Shown: positions 23,400-36,680 of the stretch, piece by piece
Layout: every line of letters starts with the position of its first letter
How positions within the stretch are numbered: the stretch's first letter is position 1
Origin: Gordionus sp. m RMFG-2023
Lineage: Eukaryota > Nematomorpha > Gordioida > Chordodea > Parachordodidae
Direction of reading: 5' to 3'
DNA length: 64,000 nucleotides
Assembly (NCBI RefSeq): GCF_954871325.1
Contig: NC_088775.1
Location: forward strand, 35,441,561 to 35,505,560
Made by a program: the position numbers and the translations under genes
The notes under the pieces: model-generated
What the model was told of the DNA's origin: nothing
Databases searched by the model: none
Seen by the model: the letters and a program-made list of their open reading frames with translations, nothing else

Positions 23400-24722
23400 A
23401 ACATTTTATTGTCCAAAAAACAACATCAGTATTGGAAACTAGTGCTTTAACCTCAAAGCAATCTAAATCTCAAGAAGATGACTATCATGGTATATATAAA
23501 TAAAAATATAAAATATGTATAATATTTAGGATTTCTTAAGCTTAGATTAAAGATGATTAGGATAATAATATTTTCTAAGTTCCACTTTCATTGCTAATTT
23601 TTAAAAATATTACTTCTAATATTAATAATATATTTTTTAAAATATAATAGTATATAAGTAATTTTTATTGAAAATAATTTTTCTTTTTATATATTTAATT
23701 ATAACATTTTATTGTCCAAAAAACAACATCAGTATTGGAAACTGCTTTAACCTCTAAAAAATCTAAATCTCAAGAAGATGACTATCATGGTTATAAATAA
23801 AAATATAAAATATGTATAATATTTAGGATTTCTTAAGCTTAGATTTAAGATGATTAGGATAATAATATTTTCTAAGTTCCACTTTCATTGCTAATTTTTA
23901 AAAATATTACTTCTAATATTAATAATATATTTTTTAAAATATAATAGTATATAAGTAATTTATATTGAAAATAATTTTTCTTTTTATATATTTAATTATA
24001 ACATTTTATTGTCCAAAAAACAACATCAGTATTGGAAACTGCTTTAACCTCTAAACAATCTAAATCTCAAGAAGATGACTATCATGGTATATATAAATAA
24101 AAATATAAAATATGTATAATATTTAGGATTTCTTAAGCTTAGATTTAAGATGATTAGGATAATAATATTTTCTAAGTTCCACTTTCATTGCTAATTTTTA
24201 AAAATATTACTTCTAATATTAATAATATATTTTTTAAAATATAATAGTATATAAGTAATTTATATTGAAAATAATTTTTCTTTTTATATATTTAATTATA
24301 ACATTTTATTGTCCAAAAAACAACATCAGTATTGGAAACTGCTTTAACCTCTAAACAATCTAAATCTCAAGAAGATGACTATCATGGTATATATAAATAA
24401 AAATATAAAATATGTATAATATTTAGGATTTCTTAAGCTTAGATTAAAGATGATTAGGATAATAATATTTTCTAAGTTCCACTTTCATTGCTAATTTTTA
24501 AAAATATTACTTCTAATATTAATAATATATTTTTTAAAATATAATAGTATATAAGTAATTTATATTGAAAATAATTTTTCTTTTTATATATTTAATTATA
24601 ACATTTTATTGTCCAAAAAACAACATCAGTATTGGAAACTGATTTAACCTCTAAACAATCTAAATCTCAAGAAGATGACTATCATGGTATATATAAATAA
24701 AAATATAAAATATTTATAATAT
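23400..24722 (+). repeat. 300-bp tandem units, five mini-exon copies
   Basis: Units of 297-300 bp, nearly identical. Each has a 3' splice-like ACATCAG, a 57-nt exon (60 nt in the first copy, by an in-frame three-base difference), a donor CATG|GTATAT (CATG|GTTATA in copy two) and a ~243-nt AT-rich intron. Predicted residues per unit: VLETALTSKQSKSQEDDYH. Confidence 0.9.
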
Positions 24723-25566
24723 TTAGGAAATTTATTTTTATTTTCTTAGATAAGTTCCACTTGCATTCAAATATTAATAATTTATTTAGTAAGGAAATAA
24801 TTTTTATAATTATGCGCATTCTTTATTTTTAACTATCGAATTAAAATTAATGACAAATATTCTTAATTTACATTTGAAAATAATTATATAGGAATAAAAG
24901 CTTTAAAACGTATGTCTCCAAAATATTCGCCGTCTATATCCGATTCGGATGAAACTGGAGATCTTTCTGAAAATAGTATTTATTTCTTATAATTTTTGAA
25001 AATAAGCATATAAAATTAGGATATGTTTTTAGTTCATATAAATCATTTTTTTAATAAAATAGCACTTTGATAATTAATTTTGCTTTAAATATCCTAACAA
25101 AATTGATTATCTTTTTATATTTTATATACTATAGAATCCGAGAAAGTCAATAAAAGAAGAAAATATATATGTAAATATAACAAGATATGGGAGCAAAAAT
25201 ATGTTTGGTTGATGAGGCTTACAGGTAGCCATGCTAAATGTAGAATATGTCTTACAGTATTTAGTTACTACAATGGGGGGAATATGATATTTTGCGACAC
25301 CAAAAATCGTCAAAGCATAAGTCAGTACAGGGGAGTCTATCAACGTCTATTGCAATACAAAAATATTCTCCAATAATAAATAATACAGATGCAACTACAA
25401 TTGCGGAAACTGTATATTCATATCATGTAGTTCAACATTCACAGAGCTATCTGTCATCACAATGTGGGTCGAATCTCTTCCCCATAATATTTAACGACTC
25501 CAAAATAAGTGCTAACTTTACTTGTGGTAGGACAAAAATGAGCAAGGCTATCACAAATGTGTTAGG

Positions 25567-26480
25567 ACATGAATCCAAGAGGTCAATTCTAGACGATTTG
25601 AAAGAAGGGCATCCATATGCTATTTTAACAGATGCATCAAATAAGGGAAATATTAAAACATTTCCCCTGATCCTTCGCTATTTCAACAAGAATAAGGGCA
25701 TTTCTATAAAACTATTGAAATTTTTTTCATCCGATAGTGAAAAATCCAACGATATAGCTAACCACATAATGCTAAATATAGCTGATTCAGGGTTATCAAT
25801 GAGTTGCATGTCAGCTTTCTGCGCTGATAATGCCTCTGTTAATTTTGGCAAAAATCAAAGTGTATTTACCGAATTGAGGCAGCACAATAATGAATTAATA
25901 CCAATTGGCTGTATATGCCATATACTGCATAATTCTTGCAAGAAGGCAATGAATGCACTATCTGTAGATGTCGAAATAATTGTGATGAAATGTTTTAACG
26001 AATTTAGTTCATCAACTAAAAGAGTCACTGAATTAAAAGAATTAGTGGAGTGGTCTGATTTGGAATGGTGTGAGTTGTTGCGATATGTACCTATCAGGTG
26101 GTTATCATTAATACCTGCCATCGAGAGAATTTTAAAATTTTACGAACCCTTAAAGAAATACTTCTTAAATAAAGATTTTAAAAGCTGTCCAAAAATTTTG
26201 AAAAATTTTTTCGAAGATGAAATGTCAGAAGCATATTTAGGATTAGTTTCACATGTAGGAAATCTACTTCATGTAGTTAATATTCAGTTGCAATCAGAAG
26301 ATTCTTTATTGATAAAGATTCACAAAATTATGCTACAGCTCTGTTCATCTCTACAGTTAAAAATAGATAATAAATTTTATGGCGCTATTGCTAAAAATAT
26401 CATATTAAAATGTTCAAATATAACTATAATTAACGTATTTTTAAATGAAGCAAATATTTTTATTAAGACAATTTTGGAAT
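25567..26480 (+). other. Loop of the palindrome (transposase core)
   Basis: This 914-bp segment is present once and separates the two inverted arms. It encodes the RNase-H-like core described for the gene and ends abruptly inside the frame at the arm junction. Confidence 0.9.
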
Positions 26481-29400
26481 CCTAACACATTTGTGATAGC
26501 CTTGCTCATTTTTGTCCTACCACAAGTAAAGTTAGCACTTATTTTGGAGTCGTTAAATATTATGGGGAAGAGATTCGACCCACATTGTGATGACAGCTCT
26601 GTGAATGTTGAACTACATGATATGAATATACAGTTTCCGCAATTGTAGTTGCATCTCTATTATTTATTATTGGAGAATATTTTTGTATTGCAATAGACGT
26701 TGATAGACTCCCCTGTACTGACTTATGCTTTGACGATTTTTGGTGTCGCAAAATATCATATTCCCCCCATTGTAGTAACTAAATACTGTAAGACATATTC
26801 TACATTTAGCATGGCTACCTGTAAGCCTCATCAACCAAACATATTTTTGCTCCCATATCTTGTTATATTTACATATATATTTTCTTCTTTTATTGACTTT
26901 CTCGGATTCTATAGTATATAAAATATAAAAAGATAATCAATTTTGTTAGGATATTTAAAGCAAAATTAATTATCAAAGTGCTATTTTATTAAAAAAATGA
27001 TTTATATGAACTAAAAACATATCCTAATTTTATATGCTTATTTTCAAAAATTATAAAAAATAAATACTATTTTCAGAAAGATCTCCAGTTTCATCCGAAT
27101 CGGATATAGACGGCGAATATTTTGGAGACATACGTTTTAAAGCTTTTATTCCTATATAATTATTTTCAAATGTAAATTAAGAATATTTGTCATTAATTTT
27201 AATACGATAGTTAAAAATATAGAATGCGCATAATTATAAAAATTATTTCCTTACTAAATAAATTATTAATATTTGAATGCAAGTGGAACTTATCTAAGAA
27301 AATAAAAATAAATTTCCTAAATATTATACATATTTTATATTTTTATTTATATATACCATGATAGTCATCTTCTTGAGATTTAGATTGTTTAGAGGTTAAA
27401 TCAGTTTCCAATACTGATGTTGTTTTTTGGACAATAAAATGTTATAATTAAATATATAAAAAGAAAAATTATTTTCAATATAAATTACTTATATACTATT
27501 ATATTTTAAAAAATATATTATTAATATTAGAAGTAATATTTTTAAAAATTAGCAATGAAAGTGGAACTTAGAAAATATTATTATCCTAATCATCTTTAAT
27601 CTAAGCTTAAGAAATCCTAAATATTATACATATTTTATATTTTTATTTATATATACCATGATAGTCATCTTCTTGAGATTTAGATTGTTTAGAGGTTAAA
27701 GCAGTTTCCAATACTGATGTTGTTTTTTGGACAATAAAATGTTATAATTAAATATATAAAAAGAAAAATTATTTTCAATATAAATTACTTATATACTATT
27801 ATATTTTAAAAAATATATTATTAATATTAGAAGTAATATTTTTAAAAATTAGCAATGAAAGTGGAACTTAGAAAATATTATTATCCTAATCATCTTTAAT
27901 CTAAGCTTAAGAAATCCTAAATATTATACATATTTTATATTTTTATTTATATATACCATGATAGTCATCTTCTTGAGATTTAGATTGTTTAGAGGTTAAA
28001 GCAGTTTCCAATACTGATGTTGTTTTTTGGACAATAAAATGTTATAATTAAATATATAAAAAGAAAAATTATTTTCAATATAAATTACTTATATACTATT
28101 ATATTTTAAAAAATATATTATTAATATTAGAAGTAATATTTTTAAAAATTAGCAATGAAAGTGGAACTTAGAAAATATTATTATCCTAATCATCTTAAAT
28201 CTAAGCTTAAGAAATCCTAAATATTATACATATTTTATATTTTTATTTATATATACCATGATAGTCATCTTCTTGAGATTTAGATTGTTTAGAGGTTAAA
28301 GCAGTTTCCAATACTGATGTTGTTTTTTGGACAATAAAATGTTATAATTAAATATATAAAAAGAAAAATTATTTTCAATATAAATTACTTATATACTATT
28401 ATATTTTAAAAAATATATTATTAATATTAGAAGTAATATTTTTAAAAATTAGCAATGAAAGTGGAACTTAGAAAATATTATTATCCTAATCATCTTTAAT
28501 CTAAGCTTAAGAAATCCTAAATATTATACATATTTTATATTTTTATTTATATATACCATGATAGTCATCTTCTTGAGATTTAGATTGTTTAGAGGTTAAA
28601 GCAGTTTCCAATACTGATGTTGTTTTTTGGACAATAAAATGTTATAATTAAATATATAAAAAGAAAAATTATTTTCAATATAAATTACTTATATACTATT
28701 ATATTTTAAAAAATATATTATTAATATTAGAAGTAATATTTTTAAAAATTAGCAATGAAAGTGGAACTTAGAAAATATTATTATCCTAATCATCTTTAAT
28801 CTAAGCTTAAGAAATCCTAAATATTATACATATTTTATATTTTTATTTATATATACCATGATAGTCATCTTCTTGAGATTTAGATTGTTTAGAGGTTAAA
28901 GCAGTTTCCAATACTGATGTTGTTTTTTGGACAATAAAATGTTATAATTAAATATATAAAAAGAAAAATTATTTTCAATATAAATTACTTATATACTATT
29001 ATATTTTAAAAAATATATTATTAATATTAGAAGTAATATTTTTAAAAATTAGCAATGAAAGTGGAACTTAGAAAATATTATTATCCTAATCATCTTTAAT
29101 CTAAGCTTAAGAAATCCTAAATATTATACATATTTTATATTTTTATTTATATATACCATGATAGTCATCTTCTTGAGATTTAGATTGTTTAGAGGTTAAA
29201 GCAGTTTCCAATACTGATGTTGTTTTTTGGACAATAAAATGTTATAATTAAATATATAAAAAGAAAAATTATTTTCAATATAAATTACTTATATACTATT
29301 ATATTTTAAAAAATATATTATTAATATTAGAAGTAATATTTTTAAAAATTAGCAATGAAAGTGGAACTTAGAAAATATTATTATCCTAATCATCTTAAAT

Positions 29401-30443
29401 CTAAGCTTAAGAAATCCTAAATATTATACATATTTTATATTTTTATTTATATATACCATGATAGTCATCTTCTTGAGATTTAGATTGTTTAGAGGTTAAA
29501 GCAGTTTCCAATACTGATGTTGTTTTTTGGACAATAAAATGTTATAATTAAATATATAAAAAGAAAAATTATTTTCAATATAAATTACTTATATACTATT
29601 ATATTTTAAAAAATATATTATTAATATTAGAAGTAATATTTTTAAAAATTAGCAATGAAAGTGGAACTTAGAAAATATTATTATCCTAATCATCTTAAAT
29701 CTAAGCTTAAGAAATCCTAAATATTATACATATTTTATATTTTTATTTATATATACCATGATAGTCATCTTCTTGAGATTTAGATTGTTTAGAGGTTAAA
29801 GCAGTTTCCAATACTGATGTTGTTTTTTGGACAATAAAATGTTATAATTAAATATATAAAAAGAAAAATTATTTTCAATATAAATTACTTATATACTATT
29901 ATATTTTAAAAAATATATTATTAATATTAGAAGTAATATTTTTAAAAATTAGCAATGAAAGTGGAACTTAGAAAATATTATTATCCTAATCATCTTTAAT
30001 ATAAGCTTAAGAAATCCTAAATATTATACATATTTTATATTTTTATTTATATATACCATGATAGTCATCTTCTTGAGATTTAGATTGTTTAGAGGTTAAA
30101 GCAGTTTCCAATACTGATGTTGTTTTTTGGACAATAAAATGTTATAATTAAATATATAAAAAGAAAAATTATTTTCAATATAAACTGTTTATGTACTATT
30201 ATATATTTATAATTATACATACTATATACATTAATTATACATACCACGAACACGATCACAAAGATGCTTAAGTTCCACCACCTCAGGAATCACTGGCACT
30301 GATTTCTTGAAGAAATTCTTAATTGATTTTTGTTTCATACCAGTTGAGGTTGTTGAGGTGCCAATACCAAATATGATGTTGCTTTTTGGACAATAAAACA
30401 TATATATTTTAATTAAATATATAAAAATAAAAATTATTTTCAA
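26481..30443 (-). pseudogene. 5' half of the BED/hAT transposase gene, inverted copy
   Basis: On the minus strand this repeats exon 1 (MKQKSIKNFFKK, from 30339 down to 30245), ten mini-exons, the acidic Ser/Asp exon near 27066-27150 and the start of the BED/hAT exon to its truncation at 26481. It lacks the catalytic core entirely and cannot encode a transposase, though it could still produce an N-terminal peptide rich in the repeated module. Confidence 0.8.
27302..30205 (-). repeat. 300-bp tandem units, ten mini-exon copies
   Basis: Ten units of exactly 300 bp. The 57-nt exons occupy 27357-27413 and then every 300 bp up to 30057-30113. Splice-like borders and the open frame are kept in all ten; units differ by only a few bases (the first reads TSKQ after a Asp-for-Ala change, as does the last unit of the left arm, confirming the mirrored origin). 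Confidence 0.92.
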
Positions 30444-32018
30444 AAAAAACTGCTTTTGTACTATTATTTATACACAGCTTATCGTCGATCTAGAATTGGA
30501 GTGATCCACTTGTGCCAACTGCCAATGTTTAAAATGAGAAAATCAACATTAAAGTTTAAAATCAAATACGCAAAGGATGGTGCAACCTTCTTTTTTTTCT
30601 TGCCAAAAAAATGTCCTATTTTTGTTGTCCATTCCATAAGCATAACTATTTTGGTCTCCTTATTAAACCTCAAGATTATAAATTAAACTGAATCAGGTAT
30701 TTAATATTTAAAAACACAAATTTTACATAACTATTTTGGTCTCCTCTCCTTATTAAACTTAAAGATTATAAATTAAACTGATTGAGGTTAATATGCTATG
30801 TTTATTAATTGAGAGAAAAATTAAAAGTGAGAAATATAGGGTTAGCATAAATCTTGATTTAAAAAAATGATTTTTTTGATTTATATCAAAATGATAATAA
30901 TTATTTAAATAAATGTAAAAATCATATTAAAAAATTTGCCTAGGACTGGGGCATATTATAGAGTAAAAGTAATTTTTTAACATACATTCATTTAATTATA
31001 TTACTATACATTAATATCCAGTTTATTGATTAACAAAACAAGTACTTTCTAAGCTTATACTTGTTATATTTTCAATATTATATATATATTTGCCTATTTA
31101 TAATAAATATTAATTATTTATATATAAAAATATTTATATCTTACATTGATTTTAATAAATTTAAACAATGAATATTATAGTTATAAGAAAAAGTATGTTA
31201 TTTATTATTTACAAAAAGATTCAATCTAATTTGAAATAGATTTTATAAACTAATGAAGCTAAAAAATATCAATGTACATTTTTATTTGTAAGAGAATAAT
31301 TCAAATTGTAGCATGTTATAAAAAGTAAGATTTTATTTGGTTTTATTATAAAATGATGAGAAATGTGTGATAAAAAAAGGATGTTTGTATAAAAGATGAC
31401 ATGATAATCATAAAAACCATATGTGTTGTTAACAGCCATTTAAAATCATTTATTATGAAAATTTTATGAATGTTTAGTGCTTAATATAATATTTTAATTT
31501 TACAGTAAGATAAAATTATTAGCAAAATAGAACATTTTATTACTTAAATCTGTTTGGTATTATTGTTCACTTCTAAAAGTTCTATTCTTCTATGAAAATG
31601 TCGAGTGGAGCACTGCAATTATAGAATCTAGATAACGATATAAAATATATTAAGTAATTTAAAATATATTTATAATAATTATACATACTTTTCTAACTTC
31701 AAATTTTGAAAATGTCGAATGGATTGGATTGGTTGGATGGAGATTAGCGGAAAAATAAAATAAAAGAACTAGACATATTTTTCGAATAAATATTTAAAAT
31801 TTATTTTAAAAATAATCAAATACTGTCTCTCAAAATTATTATTTATATATTAAAAACATTAAAATGCTAAAAAAAAAATTGTGGGAGAAATTAAAAAATT
31901 GTGGGAGATTTTTGTGGGAGATTTCTAATTGTGGGAGTTTTGTGGGAGTGAGATGTATGTGGGTAAACTAAAAAATTGTGGGAGACTCCCACTGATGGGG
32001 GGAGGCATGGCAACCCTG

Positions 32019-33565
32019 ATCCTGATCTATGTATACCCTATTTTACTCACCCATTAAATTTTGATGAAAAAGTCTACATTATGTTGGACGTATGCCACAT
32101 GATTAAGTTGTTGAGTAATCTTCTCGGTGATAAAAAAATTTTAATTTATAATAATGGATCAGTAAATTAAATTACTATTAAAATATATATTTTTATAAAT
32201 TAATAGATAATTAATTGGAAATATATAGCTAATCTTCACAATTTACAAGATAAAGAAGGACTTCGTGCTGCTAATAAAATTAATAAATCTCATATTGACT
32301 ATCACAAACAAAAAATGAAAGTAATACTTATATTTTTTTTTAAAGGTTAAACTTGCTGTACAAGTTTTTAGTAGCTCAGTTACAAAAGGTATTCTTTTGG
32401 CACAAGAGCTAAAGATTGATGGGTTTGAAAATTGTGAGAGCACAGTTGACTTTATTCAAATGATTGATCAGTATTAAAATATATTAATATTTTAAATAAT
32501 ATTTTTATAGAATGTTTGACTTTTTAAATACATGGAATCTAGTTGCTAAAGGGTTTAAAAAACCTCTAACTACAAATTCACTTTCTTATTATGAAAATTT
32601 TTTTGAGATGTGCATTACAACTTTAAAATCCTTAAAGTTTGAAAGTGGAAAATACGTTTATAGATCAAAAAAAAAGTCTGCATTATAGGCTTAATCTTGT
32701 CAATGAAAAGCATTTTGGGAATTGGGAGGGAATTATTATTAGGACCTAACCCCAAACTCAAGTATTTTATTTAGCATTATATATATTTTGTATATTTATT
32801 GCTTTTCATATTTTAGATATTTTAACCTACAAAACATCTCAAGATCATCTAGAGCTCTTCTTTAGCTGTTTACGAAGCAGAGGAGGTTTTAATAATAACC
32901 CTTCTGCCTATCAATTACGATCAGCTATAAGAGGCGTTATGATAGCAAAGATGGGAGCCTTATGCACAGGTAATTGTATTCCATTCGATAATACAAATGT
33001 GGAGATTATCAAGATAATGATGATGACAATATACAAGCTATAGATTTTTCTTTTATAGATGTTCCAGATATCCAAAAATTATCGCCATTCGTTGATAACA
33101 TCGCAACTTATATATCAGGATATATAACACGTAAACTTATATCCGAAAATAAGGTAAAGTGTTATATATGTATTTCTGCAATGATTGTTAAAAATTGTAA
33201 AGATCAAGAGAGCTATAATTTAATTAAAATTAAAAACAATCAGGGATTAATAATTCCTTCCAGAGATGTATCTAGATTATGCCAATACTGAAAGTGGTTT
33301 CCGTACATTTGAACATAATAATCAAATTAAAAGGCCTTGTATATTTAAACGAATAGTATCTTTTGTGATTTCAAAAGTGATAGAAACAAATATTTTTGAT
33401 AATCTGATGCTAGATCAAGAAGAAACATCTAGCCATTATCAAAAATTAATTAGATTAATAGAACGTTACATAAACATAAGATTTTATCATTTTGCAGATA
33501 AACAAAATGAAAATACCAACATTCGTCAGAAGCTGACCAAAACCATTCTATTTAAAGGACAATAA
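32019..33565 (+). pseudogene. P-element (THAP9-like) transposase fragment
   Basis: Pieces in order: YIMLDVCHMIKLLSNLL with the conserved D..H.IKL motif; WKYIANLHNLQDKEGLRAAN; HIDYHKQKMK|VKLAVQVFSSSV; STVDFIQMIDQ|MFDFLNTW; GFKKPLTTNS; ILTYKTSQDHLELFFS; RSRGGFNNNPSAYQLR; and a C-terminal part with YISGYITRKL, ending at 33565. All match the RNase-H-like and C-terminal regions of P/THAP9 transposases. Small introns fit the frame: 25 nt (32321-32345), about 40 nt near 32470-32510, and one ending at 32816. The THAP DNA-binding domain and everything upstream are absent, since the fragment begins exactly at a hAT terminus. Stops near 32690 and 33290 show decay. Confidence 0.75.
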
Positions 33566-33898
33566 ATATATCTATATAATCTTTTTTAATTTAAATGATA
33601 TTAGATATATATTGTAACTATATATATTTAAATATAAATAATATCTATAAATCCTTTTTGTAATTCATGAATATTATTTCTATTTATTAATTTATAATAA
33701 ACAATTATTGATTTTCATCATAAGATTAATAATCTCATAATATTAAGTTATGAAATTCTTCAAAAAATAAAAAGGTAAGATTAAGCTAAATTTATCTGAA
33801 GTCTTAGAAATGTTTTAATTTATTTAATCTATATTTTTTTTATTGATAAAATAAACTGGATAATATAATATAAGGAAAAATAATTTTTTATTTGCAAT
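33566..33898. other. P-element 3' flank, nothing recognised
   Basis: AT-rich sequence between the P transposase stop and the next hAT end. No P-element terminal repeat is visible. Confidence 0.5.
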
Positions 33899-34499
33899 CA
33901 GGGATGCCATATCTCCCCCCATCAGTGGGAGTCTCCCACAATTTTTTAGTTTACCCACATACATCTCACTCCCACAAAACTCCCACAATTAGAAATCTCC
34001 CACAAAAAGCTCCCACAATTTTTTAATTTCTCCCACAATTTTTTTTTTAGCATTTTAATGTTTTTAATATATAAATAATAATTTTGAGAGACAGTATGTG
34101 ATTATTTTTATATTTTTTTAAAATATTTATTCGAAAAATATGTCTAGTTCTTTTATTTTATTTTCCCGCTCTAAAATATATTTTTTATAAAATTATCCAA
34201 TTCTCCACTAGACATTTTCAAAATTTTTGTGTTAGAAAGAATAGAAGTTAGAACAGTATGTATAATTATTATAAATATATTTTAAATTACTTAATATATT
34301 TTATATCGTTATCTAGAATTGCAGTGCTCCACTCGACATTTTCAAAATTTTTGTGTTAGAAGAATATCTCTAATTCTTTTAAATAAATTTAGTGGATGAA
34401 TAATATTGATTAAATAATATTTTTCACTACTTACTTTTATACTATTCCATAAAGTATATGTCAAGCAAAAGATTATAAATATAATTGATATATTATTCA

Positions 34500-35598
34500 A
34501 GAATTGAGGCAGCTCAATAATGAATTAATACCAATTGGCTGTATATGCCATATACTGCATAATTCTTGCAAGAAGGCAATGAATGTACTATCTGTATATA
34601 TCGAAGTAATTGTAATGTTTTAACGAATTTAGTTCACCAACTAAAAGAGTCACTGAATTAAAAGAATTGGTGGAGTGATCTGATTTGGAATGGTGTTAGT
34701 TGTTACGATATGTACCTATCAGGTGGTTATCATTAATACCTGCCATCGAGAGAATTTTAAAATTTTACGAACCATTAAAGAAATACTTCTTAAATAAAGA
34801 TTTTAAAAGCTGTCCTAAAATTTTGAAATTGAGGTTGAAATGTCAGAAGCATATTTGGGATTAGTTTCACATGTAGGAAATCTACTTCATGTAGTTAATA
34901 TTCAGTTGCAATCAGAAGATTCCTTATTGATAAAGATTCACAAAATCATGCTACAGCTCTGTTCATCTCTACAGTTAAAAATAGATAATAAATTTTATGG
35001 CGCTATTGCTAAAAATATTATAATAAAATGTTCAAATAATACTCTAATTAATACATTTTTAAATGAAGCAGATATTTTTATTAAGACAATTTTAGAATAT
35101 TTACAATCAAAATTTGATTTTAATAACTCTATTTACAAATGTTTAAATATTATGACCTTGGAACAGAAACCATCATTTGATGGTTTTTGTAATTTAATAA
35201 ATATATTAAAATTACCGATAGACATTGAAGCCTTGTTTTAAGAGATTGTAATTTTTTCCATTTTTTATGATTCGCCAGAATACTTAAAGTTAGATGGTCT
35301 AAAAGCAGAGGAGAAATGGGTGAAATTTTTTTGTAATAACGATAAATCCCCATGCTTGGGAAAAATTTGTGAGTATGTTTTCTCCTTACCTCATTCTAAT
35401 GCCTCATCCGAACGCATTTTTAGCCTGATGAGGACTGCCCGGAGAAAGGAGAGAAATCGAATTGCTTAAACAACATTAGAGGCCGAGTTAATGGTTAAAC
35501 AAAATTATAAAATGTCATGCCAGGAATCTTATAAATATCTTAATAACGACGGTAAACGTTTAGTTCCATTATTTAAATCTCAAATAAAATATAATTAA
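34500..35598 (+). pseudogene. hAT transposase, C-terminal half
   Basis: From IPIGCICHILHNSC near 34530 it parallels the core at 25900-26480, then continues beyond it: SKFDFNNSIYKCLN, GLKAEEKWVKFF and the hAT dimerisation signature SLPHSNASSERIFS near 35383, ending FKSQIKYN. In this superfamily the third catalytic acid and the dimer interface lie in this part. Several frame interruptions (around 34600-34840, 35240, 35466) make it a pseudogene. Confidence 0.75.
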
Positions 35599-35839
35599 CT
35601 ATAACTATTTGACTTTCTATATTTTATAAAATCTTATTTTTACATTTGCATAAAATCAAATAAATTAATTTTTTACATTGTAAAATTAATATTTTGAATA
35701 TTTTGGCAAATCATAAAAATAAAGAAGCATTACAATCTCCTCAAACATGACATGATATTAAATCTTATTAATAATTATCCGATAAGAGTAATAATATTCT
35801 TACTTTGGTATTTCTGCAGCATAATTTAGTGAACCTTTA

Positions 35840-36680
35840 TTAAATTATATTCTTCTGATTGCAACTGCATATTAACAGCATATAGTAGATTTCCTATATG
35901 TAAAATTCCTAAATATACTTCTGCCATTTATTTTTGAAAATTTTTTTCAAAATATTAGGGCAGTTTTTATAATATATTTATTTTTTAAAGGTTTGTAAAA
36001 TTTTGAAATTCTACGATGGCGTGTATTAGGAGGAACCTGTCAAACAACATTATGCTGACTCAAATCTGTAAATACACTCTGGTTTTTGCCAAATTCACTG
36101 AGGAATTATCAGATCAGAAAGCTGCCATGCAATTCATTGGTATTGCCAAATCTGCCATATTTACCATTATATATGGTTAGCTATGTCTTTGGATATTTCA
36201 TATCTAGAGAAAATTTTTTTAATAGTTTTATTGAAATGACATTAATTTTGTTGAAATAGGGGAGGATCAAGGAAAATGTTTTGATATCTCCTTATTAGAT
36301 GAATTTGTTAGAATTGCATATGTTTGCACATCTATCAAATCGTCAAGAATTGACCTTCTGGATTTATATCCTATAACATTGATGATAGCCTTGCTCATTT
36401 GTGTTCTACAAAGTATACTTTTCATTTATATTAGTCGTTAAATATTATGGGGAAAGATTCAACCAACATTGAGATGTTGAGTAACTCTCTGAATGTTGTA
36501 CTGCATGTAGGTATTTACCATTTCCGCAGCTGTAGTTGCATCTATATTATTTCTTATTTTTGAAGAATATTTTTGTTTTGCAATAGATGTTGATAGAATG
36601 CCCTGTACTGATTTATGCATTGAAGATTTTTGATACCTCAAAATATCATATTCCCCCATTGTATTAACTAAATACTGTAG
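35840..36680 (-). pseudogene. Inverted fragment of a related BED/hAT transposase
   Basis: On the minus strand, MGEYDILRYQKSSMHKSVQG (36600s) matches the BED finger end at 25280-25340, followed by decayed pieces of the core, including the counterpart of the NIQLQSED segment near 35860. It is more diverged than the main copies, so it is an older duplicate. Confidence 0.7.

Larger units (their letters stand above)
21438..25566 (+). repeat. Left arm of the hAT palindrome
   Basis: Nearly identical, in reverse, to 26481-32018. The first 220 bp carry repeated CTCCCACA words (subterminal repeats, also at 33899-34050 and 37450-37548). The arm then holds the 5' half of the transposase gene, including five copies of the 300-bp unit. 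Confidence 0.9.
23161..26480 (+). pseudogene. BED/hAT transposase gene with amplified mini-exons, 3'-truncated
   Basis: Exon 1 (start ATG 23205, donor after 23298) encodes MKQKSIKNFFKK.., which contains a PIP-box-like QKSIKNFF. Five mini-exons follow (23430-23489, 23733-23789, 24030-24086, 24330-24386, 24630-24686), then exon 24892-24975 (RMSPKYSPSISDSDETGD). The main exon from 25135 begins with a BED-type zinc finger (CRICLTVFSYYNGG), then a RNase-H-like core: LTDASN near 25630 and FCADNA near 25830 give the first two catalytic Asp, and GCICHILHNSC is the family's Cys/His motif. Every exon junction is phase 1. There is a one-base shift in the finger near 25280, and the gene stops at the palindrome junction, so the C-terminal dimerisation domain is missing here; a copy of it lies at 35340-35480. 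Confidence 0.8.
26481..32018 (-). repeat. Right arm of the hAT palindrome
   Basis: Inverted copy of 21438-25566. It is longer only because the 300-bp array has ten units instead of five. Scattered single-base differences (for example in the BED exon and the intron at 27210) show that it is a true second copy rather than an exact mirror. It ends with GGCATGGCAACCCTG. Confidence 0.9.

Noticed and set aside
25855-26121. 88-codon minus-strand frame in the hAT core
   Set aside because: Antisense shadow of the transposase exon.
23400-30205. Regular 300-bp periodicity as a CRISPR-like array
   Set aside because: Units are contiguous near-identical repeats without variable spacers, in a eukaryotic transposon gene.
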